Shown here: positions 31,456 to 43,203 of the stretch, piece after piece
Layout: the number at the start of each line of letters is the position of its first letter
How positions within the stretch are numbered: the first letter of the stretch is position 1
NCBI GenBank assembly: GCA_950022655.1
Contig: OX465584.1
Span: 4,597,694 to 4,661,693, forward strand
DNA: 64,000 nucleotides
Source: Alentia gelatinosa
Lineage: Eukaryota; Annelida; Polychaeta; Phyllodocida; Polynoidae
Direction: 5' to 3'
Translations under genes and position numbers: made by a program
Notes under the pieces: generated by a model
Told to the model about the DNA's origin: nothing
The model's input: only the letters and a program-made list of their open reading frames with translations
Databases searched by the model: none

Positions 31456-31636
31456 GACTGGAACTTTACACATAGATACTGCATAACTGATTTATATCAA
31501 AGAGCATTACTTGTGTTATAGGCCCAAAATGTACTTTAAGGCCACTAAAAATACAACTTGTTTCTCATCACCAAGCCATGAAAAATGTGACGAGGGCTTT
31601 TTTTTTTTTGTTGCTATATCAAAGATGGCAGACATA

Positions 31637-31732
31637 CAGTAAAACCCCGCATAAGAGGCCACCCTCCGATCCAGGCCAAAGTGGCTGCTTACGCTGGGTG
31701 TCTTCTTACGCGGGGTTTCCGGATTTTTACTG
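31637..31732. mobile_element. pogo-like element, copy 3
   Basis: Starts CAGTAAAACCCCGCATAAGA after TA and ends CGCGGGGTTTCC...TTTTTACTG. GGCCACC and GTGGCTGC pair inside. The right-hand TA is displaced by two bases. Confidence 0.6.
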
Positions 31733-32512
31733 GCTATACATTTAATGCATCCCTGACATCAGGAGCTTTAATTTGATACTAAATACACATATCTTTCATA
31801 ATTTCTATCAAGGTTCATCTATCTAAAAAAAAAAAATCGTCTAAAATCGTTTTTTCTGATGCGCGCGGTGATGAGAAACACGGGTTTTTTTAGTGGCCTT
31901 ACTTCTGTTATTGGCCCAATAGCCCTGCCACTGCCTCAATGCATTAGCCGGCGCCAATGGGTAAACTTCAATATTATCATAGGATTTCTAAGATGTTTTA
32001 CAAGTTTGCAAACATTTCGAAATAAAAAAGTATCTTCTTCATGGATACGGAGGCTCAGAGCAGAATTCTAAATACATGGTCTGGGAGAACAGCCACGGAA
32101 CATGTATTTTATCCTGAAGATTGCGATCATCTACAAAGTGTACTTTATTTAGGCAAACTACATGTATTTAAAAGCGTACTTCCACTATTTTCCAAAAACC
32201 CAGTCTGTACTTGGATAGCTGTGCATTTGTGAAGCACTGCTTGTTCAGAGAGCTTTGAGGAAAACCTTAAGTAAAAGTTGTGTCCAAGTAGGAATTAATT
32301 GTTACAACGATCGGAAAACTGAAACAACGAAAACCGTCATCATCACACAGAATTTTCCTAATCAAAAATTTTGTCTTGAGGGATCTTAATGTAAATTCAA
32401 AGGATATAAATAAGAACGTTAATGGAGGGACATCCTCGCTAGGAACTCTTTGTTAGTATTTCATGTTTCGGGTGAAGATAAGGATGCTACGTGGGCTTAG
32501 CAGAGGAATCAA
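31733..32512. other. No gene recognised
   Basis: Contains frames of 70 and 63 codons (31859-32232) without recognisable products. Part reads GCGCGCGGTGATGAG at 31862. No repeat family was assigned. Confidence 0.3.
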
Positions 32513-32806
32513 CACTGCGCGAAAACCACAAGTTTACATATATATATACACCCAACGTATATAGGTATGATTTTGTGTATACAAGGTAGTCTTATTTTCC
32601 GTTGTGTATACGCCTCATCTATAGACGTGTAAAATGTATACCACCTGCGTATACATGTCCCACACACAATATTTCTCTTCATATATGCTTTGTGGCAAAT
32701 ACAGCCATTACGCTGACGTATAGAAGAGGAAATGTGTCAATATACAGTCAATACATGCACTTACGCGATGGCGTATATATAAATGAACTGGTGGTTTCGC
32801 GAAGTG
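32513..32806. mobile_element. CACTA-like element H, copy 3
   Basis: Ends CACTGCGCGAAAACCACAAG and CTGGTGGTTTCGCGAAGTG, flanked by CAA on both sides. Interior is nearly identical to copy 1 at 8.2 kb (TATAGACGTGTAAAATGTAT, CAATATTTCTCTTCATATAT), so these two share a recent ancestor. Confidence 0.85.
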
Positions 32807-32909
32807 CAACCAGCCATCATACAACAAATCTACGAGCATTTTGAGGGGGGGGGGAGACTATCGCCATTTAATAACTGATGGCGTCCGTATGGAGAGAAAT
32901 CCTTAAGTT

Positions 32910-33603
32910 CGGCGTCCACCTACTACGATATTGATCCGATACTGTCGACGATATACCTCCCGATACAAAATTAAAATTGCGTCGGAAGCTCACCTAATAA
33001 TGGGGCCAAGTCTCTGCGATTAGGCACCAATGAAAAATGGGGGTCTAAAAGGGTTGTCCGCCAACCACGAAAAGGCTATGACAAGCGCCGACATGAAAAT
33101 TCCAATTGGCGCTTGTCGCATCCTTATCGTAAGAAGGGGGGCTTTACAACAGTGTTGTCGGGCGTGTCGGGAAGTGCATGCTCCACCAAAATTTCCTATC
33201 GCAGACCTCTGCGACACGCTCCTGACACACTATGACAATCCATGAAAAGGGTCCAGTCGTGGGAATAATCGAACATGCTCGATGGTGTCGTAGCCTTTTC
33301 GGAAGGCTCCCTACAAGCTTCCAATCATGGCCTTGTCGTAGACTCCTCTCGGGAACTAGGGTCCACCAACCACGACAAAGCCTCCAATCGTAGGCCAATC
33401 GTGGACCTTGTCGGGAAGCCATTGTCGTAGCCTTGTCGTGCTTGGTGGACGCCCGCCTTTACCCTCAAGATGCGTCGTGAAATGGCATGTCTAGATATAT
33501 GTCTACGATTTTGCACCTTCCCGATATGTCTCCGATATTGGCTTTTTGTATCGGTGCCATATCGGTTAGTCTAAATTTCTATCGTAGTAGGTGGACGCCA
33601 GGC
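32910..33603. mobile_element. Family-J MITE containing a nested element T
   Basis: J ends are GGCGTCCACCTACTACGAT at 32910 and GTAGTAGGTGGACGCCAGGCC at 33583-33603. Bases about 33053-33455 are foreign to J: they begin GTCCGCCAACCACGAAAAGG and end CCTTGTCGTGCTTGGTGGAC, an inverted pair. T interior has CAAGCGCCGACA and its inverse. A T-like left part recurs at 48.59 kb. Confidence 0.7.
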
Positions 33604-33995
33604 CAAATTCTGATAGTCTCGATCCTAGGCTAGGACAAATATGCCGTCAAACAAGTTTGTGGACAGTGTGTAGGAGGGTTCCTACTTACTGCTGGCGGTG
33701 CCACGTAGTTTAATTCTTATTAACTAGATTTATCAATCATAATAATACATGAAATTCATTGTGTTTTGTATTCGAGACTATAATAAACATATTTCCGCTG
33801 GTTTAAATGATAAGCTTGTCCTTTATCTATTTGGCAAACTACCTGAAGAAGTCTAATCGTTAAAGACGAAGCATTGCAACCGACCCCTGCCCCTTGTCTC
33901 GATGTATGATTGCTCCTAATATATTGTTTTAATCATAATCAGCTTGTCTCGTTTTATGTGGATATTTCAATAATCTGGTTCATTTGATTCATATA

Positions 33996-34303
33996 GGCCT
34001 GTTTCCATTGGTCGACGAAAAGGGTGTAGATTTATTGAGTTACACAGAAAGTCTGTCGGTGGTGCCACCAACTGTGCGTCGGTATAAATCGGTGAAGGTA
34101 GTAGATTTCACTCAGTGACCAAGCTTTCACTCAGTGGTGGGTGCTGCTACATTGCATAATCTATATATAAGCAGAAGAAGTCATGGGTCATTTCACGAGC
34201 TGGGTCGTTTCCATTGACCGATTTTGGGTCAGCAGTGCCAAAAGTCCGTCAGTGGTTCCTGACTGTAGATCGGTGACGGGAAATCGGCCAATGGAAACGG
34301 TCC
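33996..34303. mobile_element. MITE family G, copy 3
   Basis: Complete, with ends GGCCTGTTTCCATTGGTCGA and TCGGCCAATGGAAACGGTCC. Interior agrees with copy 1 at 6.9 kb. Flanks are ATA and TAC; a TA dinucleotide is common to both but a definite TSD is not established. Confidence 0.75.
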
Positions 34304-34985
34304 TACAGCTAGCACACCCCGAGATACATTTATCTCGCTGTTTGTAAAATGAGCGTTCAAATCATCGCTATACATGCTGTTTCCGACGAGGCAATGCTGG
34401 CCTTTACCGATGTTTGCCTCATCAAAGGACATATTTCCAGCACCAAATTGTAGCATAAATGGTGCTTTGATGGAACATGCCTCAGTCTTTTAACTTTGAT
34501 GTTTTTATCTAGAGCAAAGGGAATTAAGCGAACGAATGGGTAGATCCAACGAAATCTGCCAACGTTTGAGCAGGCATCTTATTCATGCTTTGCGTGGCAG
34601 TGTGGATGAGAATTCATTTTTGTGAATTGTTCATTATTCGCAGGCCTTTCCCCATTGCATTCAAAGACTCGTTCTTATCATTCAAACCATTTGCGGTAAA
34701 TTGTGATATAAATTGATGTAGTCCCTTGTGGAAATGGGCTACTTCTCTGTTCTACTCAAGCCCCTGTCCTAAATACAGATACACAACTTTTCTTTTGGTA
34801 CTTTTGTTGGTGGCAAAGTACAGGAAATACAGGTATAAGAGCAGCACACGACGTCGTAACACAATATCCGTTGATCAGTGTCTTTATAATAATAATCATT
34901 CACATCTTCATGGCATGTAGCATGGATTAGAATACCTTTAGAATACGTTGACATGCAGTTTTCTGATAACCTGAGATTGCCTTAT
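34304..34985. other. No gene recognised
   Basis: No frame or repeat terminus of note; the paired small frames on both strands near 34726-34954 are unrecognised. Confidence 0.35.
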
Positions 34986-35019
34986 ATTGCTGTATGTGTT
35001 ATTATCATATACGGTATGT

Positions 35020-35354
35020 GTTATCATCATATACTTATATCATATACCCAAACAGTGTGTTTGATTATTACGTACTACTGCTCCCTGTGCAGTATAAATT
35101 GAATATGAACCCTGTGCAGTACACTGTTATACTGAACATGTTGAAACATCAGCAGTGTGTGGGCTTTCACATAGACATGCCTTCTATGCCAATTTATGGT
35201 AAGATTTTATTAATTTTGGGTGTATAATAAATATATAAAGTCTACCAAACTCGATGGAATTGATGTTTTCACGGAACTTGGCCTGGGGCCTCGATTCGTA
35301 AAAAGCAACAATTCCGTTTTGTAGCATGTACAGCATGGTCAGGTCGTTCTATAT
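35020..35354 (-). mobile_element. PB-R element, copy 3, degraded
   Basis: On the minus strand the palindrome begins TATATAGAACGACCTGACCA (35335-35354) and holds GGCCTGGGGCC near 35280-35290 at the apex. The body to the left is diverged, with ATATACCCAAACAGTG still recognisable. Its edge joins directly to a PB-F element. Confidence 0.55.
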
Positions 35355-35721
35355 AAATACATAAACCACGAGAGGTTGACGTCGTAACACACTCGCTAAC
35401 GCTCGTGTATCACGACGCCTCAACCTCTCGTGGTTTACGCCTGTCCACAAAATCATCTCTTGTTGCATTTATTATCCATCTTTTTGAATGAATTAAAACC
35501 AGTAATTGCCATATTTAAAGGTATAACAATAGGGAATATTTCTTTGCTCTATAGCAAAAGGGACTATTTTTCCCCATATACCATGGTTTTGAGGCCGTAT
35601 ACCACAGGTTTGAAACCGTATACCACAGTTAGGCTATCTGAGAGGTTTTATATAATGGGTCGTGGTTCACTGAGTCCCCATATATTTTCAATGGGGGTCT
35701 TTGTATACGATGGATAATAAA
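35355..35721 (+). mobile_element. PB-F element, copy 1
   Basis: Palindrome arms are AAACCACGAGAGGTTGACG and CTCAACCTCTCGTGGTTTACG. The left arm lacks the outer TTTTGTGGACAGG present on the right. The body is bounded by TTTATTATCCATC and GATGGATAATAAA and holds ATACCATGGTTTTGAGGCCG, trimmed, plus two further GTATACCACA words. PB-D follows at once. Confidence 0.75.
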
Positions 35722-36107
35722 TACACAATATTACCATGATTTCGATCTGAGTGGCCGTATTCTCCGCGTAGTTGATGCGCAATAAAACTCTGAGTAATAG
35801 TGAGGAGTGAGGAGTATTACGTAGTGTCAACTACAAGGAGAATACTGCCATGCAGTTCGAAATCATGGTAATGTTGTATATATTTCTCGCCTTTCGAGTA
35901 ATTATTAGGTAAAAAATCTTGTAAATAATTAGAAATTCAACCCAAGCACCATGCATTGTTTATATAAATTAGTTCACATAATGCCTGTCAGTCGGCCCAA
36001 AAAGCCGTATTCTCCTAGGAGATTCCGGAGGTCTGTATTCTACTGAGTAGTGATCTGTAAGCTCCATAGGCTTAGCATGGAGACTCCGTACCAGGTGGGT
36101 AATAAAT
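35722..36107 (+). mobile_element. PB-D element, copy 2
   Basis: It starts TACACAATATTACCATGATT directly after the GATAATAAA of PB-F. Loop words TAGTTGATGCGCAATAAAAC and GAGGAGTATTACGTAGTG sit at the centre. The body ends CCAGGTGGGTAATAAAT at 36107, preceded by CTCCATAGGCTTAGCATGG. Repeat M begins immediately. Confidence 0.75.
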
Positions 36108-36705
36108 GTAGGCGTCAGGTCAGTCAGGTGGTGGTGTGTGTGATCTTCACCAGAGGACGCTGGGTGCCAGTCACTGCTGTGTGATGGTTCGGCTGAGCCC
36201 GTGCACGGAGGTGCCACAGGTCCACCCGGATTACGTAACTTGCCTTGTACATTAGGCCAGGGAGCTGTTTCAATAGTTGAACAAAATAGCGGCACTTCGT
36301 GTTTCAATAGTAGAGCATGGCAACAGCGAGCGACACTTTGGAGCAAAGCGGCACCAACAGCGGTAGTACCCGTTTCAATAGTTAGTGAGGTCTCTCTGTT
36401 GGTGCCACATGACTGCCACTGTTCACGAGAAGGTCAACCCTCTCGCACTGATCATAACAACAATTTCAAATCACATTTTATCTGATATTATATCATATTT
36501 AAGTAAAGAAAAAAATGCTCCGAACAATTCCATATGTATTATTGACCATATATGGATTTGTATAATTCTCTAGTGATCCACTACTTTGTGAGAACTATTA
36601 AACTATTTGAACCAAGAACTAGTCACTGCACTACTCGGTCGGTATGCCACTGTGCTGCTCGACCCTAGGCTTTCACTTCTATGTCTTACAAGCGAGAGCT
36701 ACAGT
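36108..36705 (+). repeat. Repeat M, copy 2
   Basis: Inverse counterpart of 21840-22286, with about 120 extra bases (36425-36570) not present there. TGTTTCAATAGTTGAAC and CGTTTCAATAGTTAGTG are internal repeats. A related diverged block continues at 36850-36970 (CAGCGGCACCACTTC). The 125- and 94-codon frames here are not shared by copy 1. Confidence 0.7.
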
Positions 36706-36984
36706 GGCAGGCTCTGTAACTCAGCTAAAAATGTAGGAACGTAGGAACGTCAAATAAAATACTGAAATATGGGGAAAAACACGAGGAATAATTTGGAATT
36801 ATTGAATTATTCATTAGATATAGATTCATTAAATGTCTCGTTTGTTATGCTGGCATAGTGAACGTCACCGGGATCTCAACAGCGGCACCACTTCTGAAAC
36901 AAGACTTTATAGTCTCCACTGTTAGTGCCGCTGATTGCTCTCGCTATTGTGGTGGCTATTCTCGTTTACTCCCCATACTATAGG

Positions 36985-37330
36985 GGACAGAGCCATTGTT
37001 AATTCATGAAGTTCATGAAGTCACTAGATGTTCGGGGGACAAAACCTGCATTATGGCTCTTTGTTCTTACGAAATTCAACTGCCTTTCAATATTTTACCA
37101 AGGTTCCTTTTAGTCTCTACACCCATCCCCGAGAAGGATGACATAATAATTAAACCCAAGGCATGATATTTTCCACATGGAACACTTTATATAGATATGT
37201 GAGCAAGGCTAGAATTGTGACACTTCCTCATTATCACTCACTTCTTTTCCACCTCCATTAGTGAAGAACACCTACTTTTTCCCCTCCATTCGTAAAGAAC
37301 ACCTACTCGGGGGGTGTTATGGCGGCGCCC
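36985..37330 (+). repeat. Interspersed repeat Q, copy 1
   Basis: Matches 63745-64000 in reverse. Shared blocks: ATTATGGCTCTTTGTTCTTA, TTCAACTGCCTTTCAATATT, GGCATGATATTTTCCACATG and AAGAACACCTACT. The other copy is cut by the window edge. Confidence 0.75.
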
Positions 37331-38388
37331 ATGGATCATAGGCTGTATGCCGTGCAGAAACGGGTCTCTGCTTAACAACAGATGGCAGGTCACTTTGTGT
37401 GTTCTCTCTCAGAGGACTGAACCTTGGAGTCTCACACAGGTAGTAGGTTTTCCGAACCCTCTTGCTGATTGAGCAAGATTTTCGGCTTCGGCTTATAATC
37501 TTGCTCCCTTGGCTTTACCTGATATCCCAGTGTCAGGGTACAAACTGTACAACAATTGTGATAGGTGAGCCCAGCTGCCTTTGTTATTAAGAGCCTCAAT
37601 AAAACTTTGTTTTATTGAAGTTGTCAGTGGTTTTTTGTTGCTAGGGTTATATTCCATTCATTTATATTCCAAAAATAAATCAAACTAACCTATGTAATAG
37701 ATCATGGGCTCGCAATACAATCGCCAGTGAGATAAACGATCTATCCGAGATCGCTACACAAATACATCAGAATTCTGCTATATGATGCTTTGTAATACAC
37801 CGGACAAGTTATATGCAGGCATAATGTGACAATGCAGTTGATATCATTTGACAATGCAGAACTTTGCTGTAAATAAACTCGCCGAAATCGCGATATGATC
37901 ACGGGAAATGAGACTGGGTGACACTCTCAAGAGGATCAAGTTCACCGAAGCCACACAGTACGATGACAGGGTGATTTCCAGTTTACTCCCACTGTAGTGA
38001 ATGTACTGACCAGAGTTATGATTACTGTGTGACTGGATTGCGTACCAAAATTTAAAAAGTGTTGCGGGACAAAAGCGGCAGAACTGTCAGCTCACGGAAG
38101 ACATTTTGTAGGATAGTTGGCCTGTTCCGTTGAATAGCAAGGTAGAGAAATCCCAGACCTTCTGGTTATCAAACCAATTAGTAAAGGTCTTAAAATGGCT
38201 CGATATGTCATGCTGTTTTGTTTTGGGGCTTAATGTCATCATCTCAGTCTGTTTCCGGTTTCCCTTACCCCCCAATCTGATGCCTCGACATATTGTTAGA
38301 GTTACAACGTATCAACCGTAACTCCATATGTGATATACCTGGATACCCTCATATCGAGTATCTGTGATGGGAAATCATCACTGCACGA
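37331..38388. other. No gene; one small hairpin
   Basis: AGCAAGATTTTCGGCTTCGG followed by TTATAATCTTGCT (37470-37502) forms a hairpin. The remainder includes short opposing frames near 38087-38321 with no recognisable product. Confidence 0.35.
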
Positions 38389-38787
38389 AAACCATCATTT
38401 TACATATGAATGCGCCCGGCGTATATGAGTAGGTATTTTGCGTCTACAAGGTCGTCTTAATCCCCATGTGTATACACCTCATCTGTGGGCGTATATATAA
38501 GCGTCCTGTGAACAGGGCTTAACTGAGAGCGGGCAGGGGGAGGTGGCGGGGGGTGGGGGGGAGGGCTTCCTACTGAGGACACCTGTACTTCTACCAACAC
38601 AAAGGGGCGGGAGGGGGCGGGGGCAGAGGGTATTTTCTCTCATATACGCCGGGTGTGAAATACAGCAAAGACGCGTCTGTCGTATATAAGGCTTTGGCGT
38701 ATATAAATGAAAACAAGTCGATATTCAGCCAATACATGCACTTCCGTGATGGCGTATATATGAATAAAACGGTGTTTTCGTGCAGTG
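38389..38787. mobile_element. CACTA-like element H, copy 4
   Basis: CACTGCACGAAAACCATCAT and CGGTGTTTTCGTGCAGTG are flanked by CAT on both sides. A G-rich tract (38525-38630) forms the centre. It resembles copy 5 at 47.5 kb, read in reverse, more than copies 1 and 3. Confidence 0.85.
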
Positions 38788-38835
38788 CATATACTGATAG
38801 TTACCAAAGCTTCGTGGCATCCTATCTTTTGTTTT

Positions 38836-39160
38836 TTAGAGCGTGCTTGCATGCGCTAAATACATCATCTAGAGTTTAGAGTGGTCACATTGAACTTTCA
38901 GTGTGCTTCCAGAAAACTATACCTTGAATATCTGCATGCTGTTCACTGTGAGACCAAAATACCTCATGACCCACTCGTGCTTGATCTGTTTGGATCTTAG
39001 ATAGGCAGTTGCAGAAATAGCAAGTTGACTGGGTGCAAGTGGGTTACAGAAAACTATCCATAGACTGAATCTAACCCAAACCTTTTATTGTTTAATATTC
39101 ATTTATAATTGCATGCTCATTCATCTATTATGAACATCCTATCTGCTCCTAGTTATCTAT
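38836..39160. repeat. Interspersed repeat N, copy 2
   Basis: TTAGAGCGTGCTTGCATGC through ATCTGCTCCTAGTTA. It agrees with 61085-61505, which has an extra 60 bases in the middle (AGAACAGAGCAGGGAGCC). Confidence 0.7.
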
Positions 39161-39449
39161 ATACTTAGTAATTAGCCCATAATCACTTGTTTAACTTGGT
39201 GTGTTAAGCATAGGTTATGAATGCTTTTATTTCCACACAGAAAATCTTCAATCTCACAATTTCTTATTATGTGAACAACAGTAGTGATAAACGAATAGAG
39301 GTTGTACGATCATTCATAATTAGCTAGTGAACTTGTGTTTCTCCAATCGTTTTTAATACAATTTTATTTTTATTGTCAGTACCTCTCAAAATGTCGAGTT
39401 TTTCAGGTCCTTCATAAATTGACTTGAAGCGCGCTCTTGATCCTAAGGC

Positions 39450-39705
39450 CCGGCATCCACCTACTACGATATGGCTCCGATATGAATTTTGTCTCTGGAG
39501 TGTCCAAGTGGCCTGTGATATTATTCCTGGGAAGTTCCTCTCTCCGTTTCACTCGGTTGGGAATCAGTTTGCTCATACCAAAGTGTCATTGTCCTGTCTT
39601 TGTATGTCCTGTCCTTATACTGTCTGTGCCCCCTTAGATGATGTTGTGTCCTTTTGGTAGCTATTGTTTATAAAAAAAATTAAATGAATAAATTTTTAAA
39701 AAGGA
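39450..39705. mobile_element. Family-J left end and a possible LINE 3' end
   Basis: GGCCCGGCATCCACCTACTA after TAA (39451) is a J left end lasting about 35 bases. From about 39490 a pyrimidine-rich run (TGTCCTGTCTTTGTATGTCC) leads to an A-rich tail (AAAAAAAATTAAATGAATAA), as in LINE 3' ends. The 78-codon frame is not recognised. Confidence 0.4.
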
Positions 39706-39939
39706 GCAAGCGGGTGTTGAAAGGGTAGAATTGTAGTGCTAGGGATGATCTGCTGACTCTTGAGGATTCCCACATAAGGGAAATTTGTGCGTGACATATT
39801 GTAAAGTCTCACAACCTACTTGCGTAAGGAGTAGACCATAAGAAGAGAGAGAAGAACTCAAACACAGAGGTACTATGTACTACTATGAGAACTCAACTAA
39901 GTCTAACTGTTTATTGACAAGAAGGGATCCTTGTTTTAT

Positions 39940-40360
39940 ACCCTTAGCAGGGGGTTGACATGACAGGTTTGGCATCTGTGAGCTCTGCGCTCTCATTGGC
40001 TGTTGTACCAACAGCCAATAGGGGAAGACCAAATCCATTCCGGTTGAGCGCCCGTTCCGGTCTGTCGCACATGTCAGGAGGCCGCTCATGACACTGAACA
40101 ACTCCAAGTGTCATTGGTAGAGCGACTGGCCCTCATGTGGGCAGACTGAGAACTAGAGCTGAGCGATAATAGGGGTATTATATATTATATTCAAAGCATG
40201 GCAGCCGTACTGTAAACATCAGGGAGGAGGTTACTAACCAAAATGGTGACTGTTCCAATTCAGTCAATTTGTTCCTCAATAATTAGGGGTAATTTAGATG
40301 ATTACTTTCTTCTCATAGAAACCAATATTACATGGCCACGATAGGGATGTATAGACCAGA
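39940..40360. repeat. Interspersed repeat P, copy 2
   Basis: Same order of blocks as 30780-31145, with CTCATTGGCTGTTGTACCAACAGCCAATAGG as an inverted CCAAT pair (given in full length only as description: two 13-base halves around TAC). It ends CGATAGGGATGTATAG. Confidence 0.65.
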
Positions 40361-41235
40361 ACTTTACAATATGGTGCCGTCACTAAATATGTTCTTCTTA
40401 TCATGGCGTAGGAAAGGTGCTTTGTCCACACATTCTATTTGATGTCGTTGTATTGTTTAATGACTAATACGAGGCCAAGCTGTGGACGAAAAATGTTTAA
40501 TTTTTCACGTGAAAAAGACAAATAGGTAGTATACAAGGTATACAGTACACAAAGGTATACGATATTTGTCAGCAGAAAAACACCCCAAACATGTGGGGTG
40601 GGTGGGAGGTAAAGAAACGTTTTGAGTCTTTGAACGAATTTGAAGAGACTGACACGTGATGTGACACGTCACGACAGTATAAGTTCTTAGAACGTCCGTT
40701 AGATGTCTCTTGCTGCGTTGCAGCGCATAATACGACAGCTGCCTCAAGCCATTAGACTTCACATGTTCGTATTAATGTGTGACTTGAACTTGTTCTGTGA
40801 TAGGGAAGGCTATGCATATACACTAAGAAGAGACTCTGTACTGGAGAATGAGACTTGAAATGAAATAAAGAAAGAGCTTGCTCAATTAAAAAGAATAAGA
40901 AAAAAAGATGTTCGAGAGAGAGCTTCCAAGCCGTCTTTTGTTCATTCAGGTAAAGATGTTCATCAGTGTGTGGGCGTTCTTCACAAGTTATTGACAAATT
41001 AGCACAATTTGTTAGAACAGACATACAGACAATACAAGACGAAGACGACTGTATAAAATGAAGACTAGACAGGCCATGAAAATAAGTACACATACTAAGC
41101 TTGTCAGGTTTATGAGAATTTTACTCTAGAGATGCCAGTACACTGGTTTTTCTAATAACAGCTTTTTCATGTTTATTTTGTAGCGTGAGCTATTTTCAAT
41201 AGCTTGGATATTGATGGGTAATTAATCCTATATCG
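40361..41235. other. Unique-looking segment with two unrecognised frames
   Basis: Minus-strand frames of 85 (40505-40762) and 113 codons (40752-41093) overlap slightly. The second is rich in Ser, Leu and Phe with one hydrophobic stretch and resembles no family I know. No repeat was assigned here, so this segment is a reasonable place to look for an exon with transcript data. Confidence 0.2.
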
Positions 41236-41239
41236 ATAC

Positions 41240-41545
41240 CACCCCTCTCATAAGATCTCACACTCTCTAAGTGGTATTCTGTACTCTCACTATGCTCTAT
41301 TGGAGAAGAATTCTTAACGAACTAGGCTTAGAGCCTTGAGAATCCACGAGCCTGCCTCCCGTGCTAAAGACGTACATCAATGTAACCAAAGGTTCCTATA
41401 ATCTCAATAATGGCACCTAGCGGGAATACTGTGTGCCAGTGGATTCTCAAGGCTCTAAACCTAGTTCGTTAAAAAATCTTTTCCCATAGAGCGCAGTGAG
41501 AACCTTGTACAGAATACCACTTAGAGAGTGTGAGATCTTATGAGA
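41240..41545. mobile_element. Element with 100-bp inverted repeats
   Basis: ATCTCACACTCTCTAAGTGG...GAGCCTTGAGAATCCAC (41241-41346) is repeated inverted at 41437-41540. Immediately outside, CACCCCTCTCATAAG and CTTATGAGAGGGGTG extend the arms to about 115 bases. The 90-base centre contains GCCTGCCTCCCG. A related diverged piece is at 28.54 kb. Confidence 0.75.
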
Positions 41546-41794
41546 GGGGTGATCGATACACCCAAGTGCAATGGTGACTTACGGTGTTTTTCTGTTTTGG
41601 GCCTCAATGTATTTGTGATAACTTGCCGCTGTATGTTTGTGACTGTAGAGTGTGCTGAGTCATCACTATTGCACTTCCATCATTAGTAATGACCAACAAA
41701 CGCGTGAGGACATTTGAATTCGTATTTCATCTCTCACTGTGGAGAGAGACATTTATGTTAGATTTATATAAATTGTCACACGAAATTGGAGAAA

Positions 41795-42295
41795 CGAATG
41801 GAGGATAAAGGGGAAGGTTGGGTGCACACCAAACCACATGAACATGGTATGAGAAGGACTGGTCTTTGATATAGCAGTAAGTCTACTACTGCTGGGGATG
41901 AAGGAGAAAGGTGGCTGTACACCACACCACATAGACAGGGTATGAGAATGACTGGTCTTTGATATAGCATTAAATCTACCACTACTGGGGATGAAGGAGA
42001 AAGTTAACTGCATACCACACCACATGGACACGGTATGAGAAGGGCTGACCTTTGATATAGCAGTATATATATACCACTTTTAGGGTGAAGGAGAAAGGTG
42101 GCTGTACACCGCACCATATAGACATGGTATGAGAAGGACTGGTCTTTGGATATGCAGTAAGTCTACCACTGGTGGGGGTGAAGGAGAAAGGTGGATGTAC
42201 ACTACACCACATAGACATGGTATAAGAAGGATTGGCCTTTAATATAGCAGTAAATCTACCACTACTAGCAGTAAGTCTACCTTTGATATAGGAAA
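41795..42295. repeat. 93-bp tandem repeat, about 5.5 copies
   Basis: Units carry GAAGGAGAAAGGTGGCTGTA, ACCACATAGACATGGTATGA and CTGGTCTTTGATATAGCAGT. The GAAGGAGAAA word recurs near 41901, 41994, 42088 and 42181, so spacing is 93, 94 and 93. Because 93 is divisible by three, minus-strand frames stay open over several units and encode a 31-residue repeat; the 94-base unit breaks the frame. No known protein repeat is recognised. Confidence 0.85.
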
Positions 42296-42304
42296 ATACA
42301 GGAG

Positions 42305-42395
42305 ACAGATGGCTGCAGTGGGACTCCAACGCTCAAAATCATGATCACCTACAAGTGCTTTGACGACTGAGCTAACTTTGTCTTGCAGCTTCCAA
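42305..42395 (-). mobile_element. tRNA-headed SINE fragment or tRNA pseudogene
   Basis: Minus-strand GTTAGCTCAGTCGTCAAAGC is a clear A-box region (consensus TRGCNNAGYNGG). A degenerate B box, GCGTTGGAGTCCC, follows about 30 bases later. Acceptor-stem pairing is poor, so a functional tRNA is unlikely. Confidence 0.5.
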
Positions 42396-42977
42396 AAATA
42401 ATGTTTGTTGGCATGCCCATGACGCCATACGACTCATACATTCTAATCGAGCTGTGATGGTCCTGGCTAACTTAATGATGGTGTAAACCGATAGGCCAAG
42501 AGCTCTATGCATAGCTGTCACGGTCTAGAGCTGGGTTAATTGGCTGGAATAGGGATCAACTAAATACCCAACGTAATACGTGTCTATGTATGGTTGTGGG
42601 TGGTGGAGGGAAGTCCCAAAGTAGGAAACGGATTCTAATCGCAGATATGCTTAATACTAGATTTATATATGTATACGGTCTAATTATCCCTTGTATAATT
42701 GTAGATAAGGCTATGAAAACAGTCTATAAATATAATCTGAAAAAGGATATTTTATGAGTATTCTGTTACTGATTTTTGTTTCTACTCTGTAGCTGATTTA
42801 GAGCAGTTTAGTTAGATATATGCCTCCAAAACAAGATGATTCACTTGCCATGACATCAAGTTCTAAAGGTTTTTGATTGGTCACCTAGTTTGCAAATGTT
42901 AACATTCATATAAGTTGCGGTTTCTAGTATAAACTCACCCTACATGATGTGTATGGCACCCTGTGCCGAACTTATAT

Positions 42978-43203
42978 AGAACTGCATCGAGAATCGTATA
43001 AATACGATTCGAGTGCGGTTCTGGATTTACCTCACCCCTTTCTATTGTTTAAGTAACATCACAACTTCAGAATAATCAGAATATACTTAGCAAATCCACT
43101 ATGCCACGGCCGTGGCGTAGTATTGTCACTTTACCAGGGTGATCGTTGAGTATATTGTTCTAATGTATTCCTTTGGCCAAACTTGTACCAGGGGTGAGAT
43201 AAA
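42978..43203 (+). mobile_element. PB-Z element
   Basis: A 45-base palindrome (AGAACTGCATCGAGAATCGT and inverse, 42978-43022) precedes a body bounded by ATTTACCTCACCCC and GGGGTGAGATAAA. The body includes the exact palindrome GCCACGGCCGTGGC. Single copy in this window, with the same plan as the other PB families. Confidence 0.55.

Noticed and set aside
33020..33516. Frames on both strands in element T
   Set aside because: They arise from the CpG-rich inverted element nested in MITE J and resemble no transposase.
36201..36485. 94- and 125-codon frames in repeat M
   Set aside because: The other M copy does not keep the frames, so they are not conserved protein.
42305..42395. Functional tRNA gene
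   Set aside because: The A box is good but the B box is degenerate and stems do not pair.
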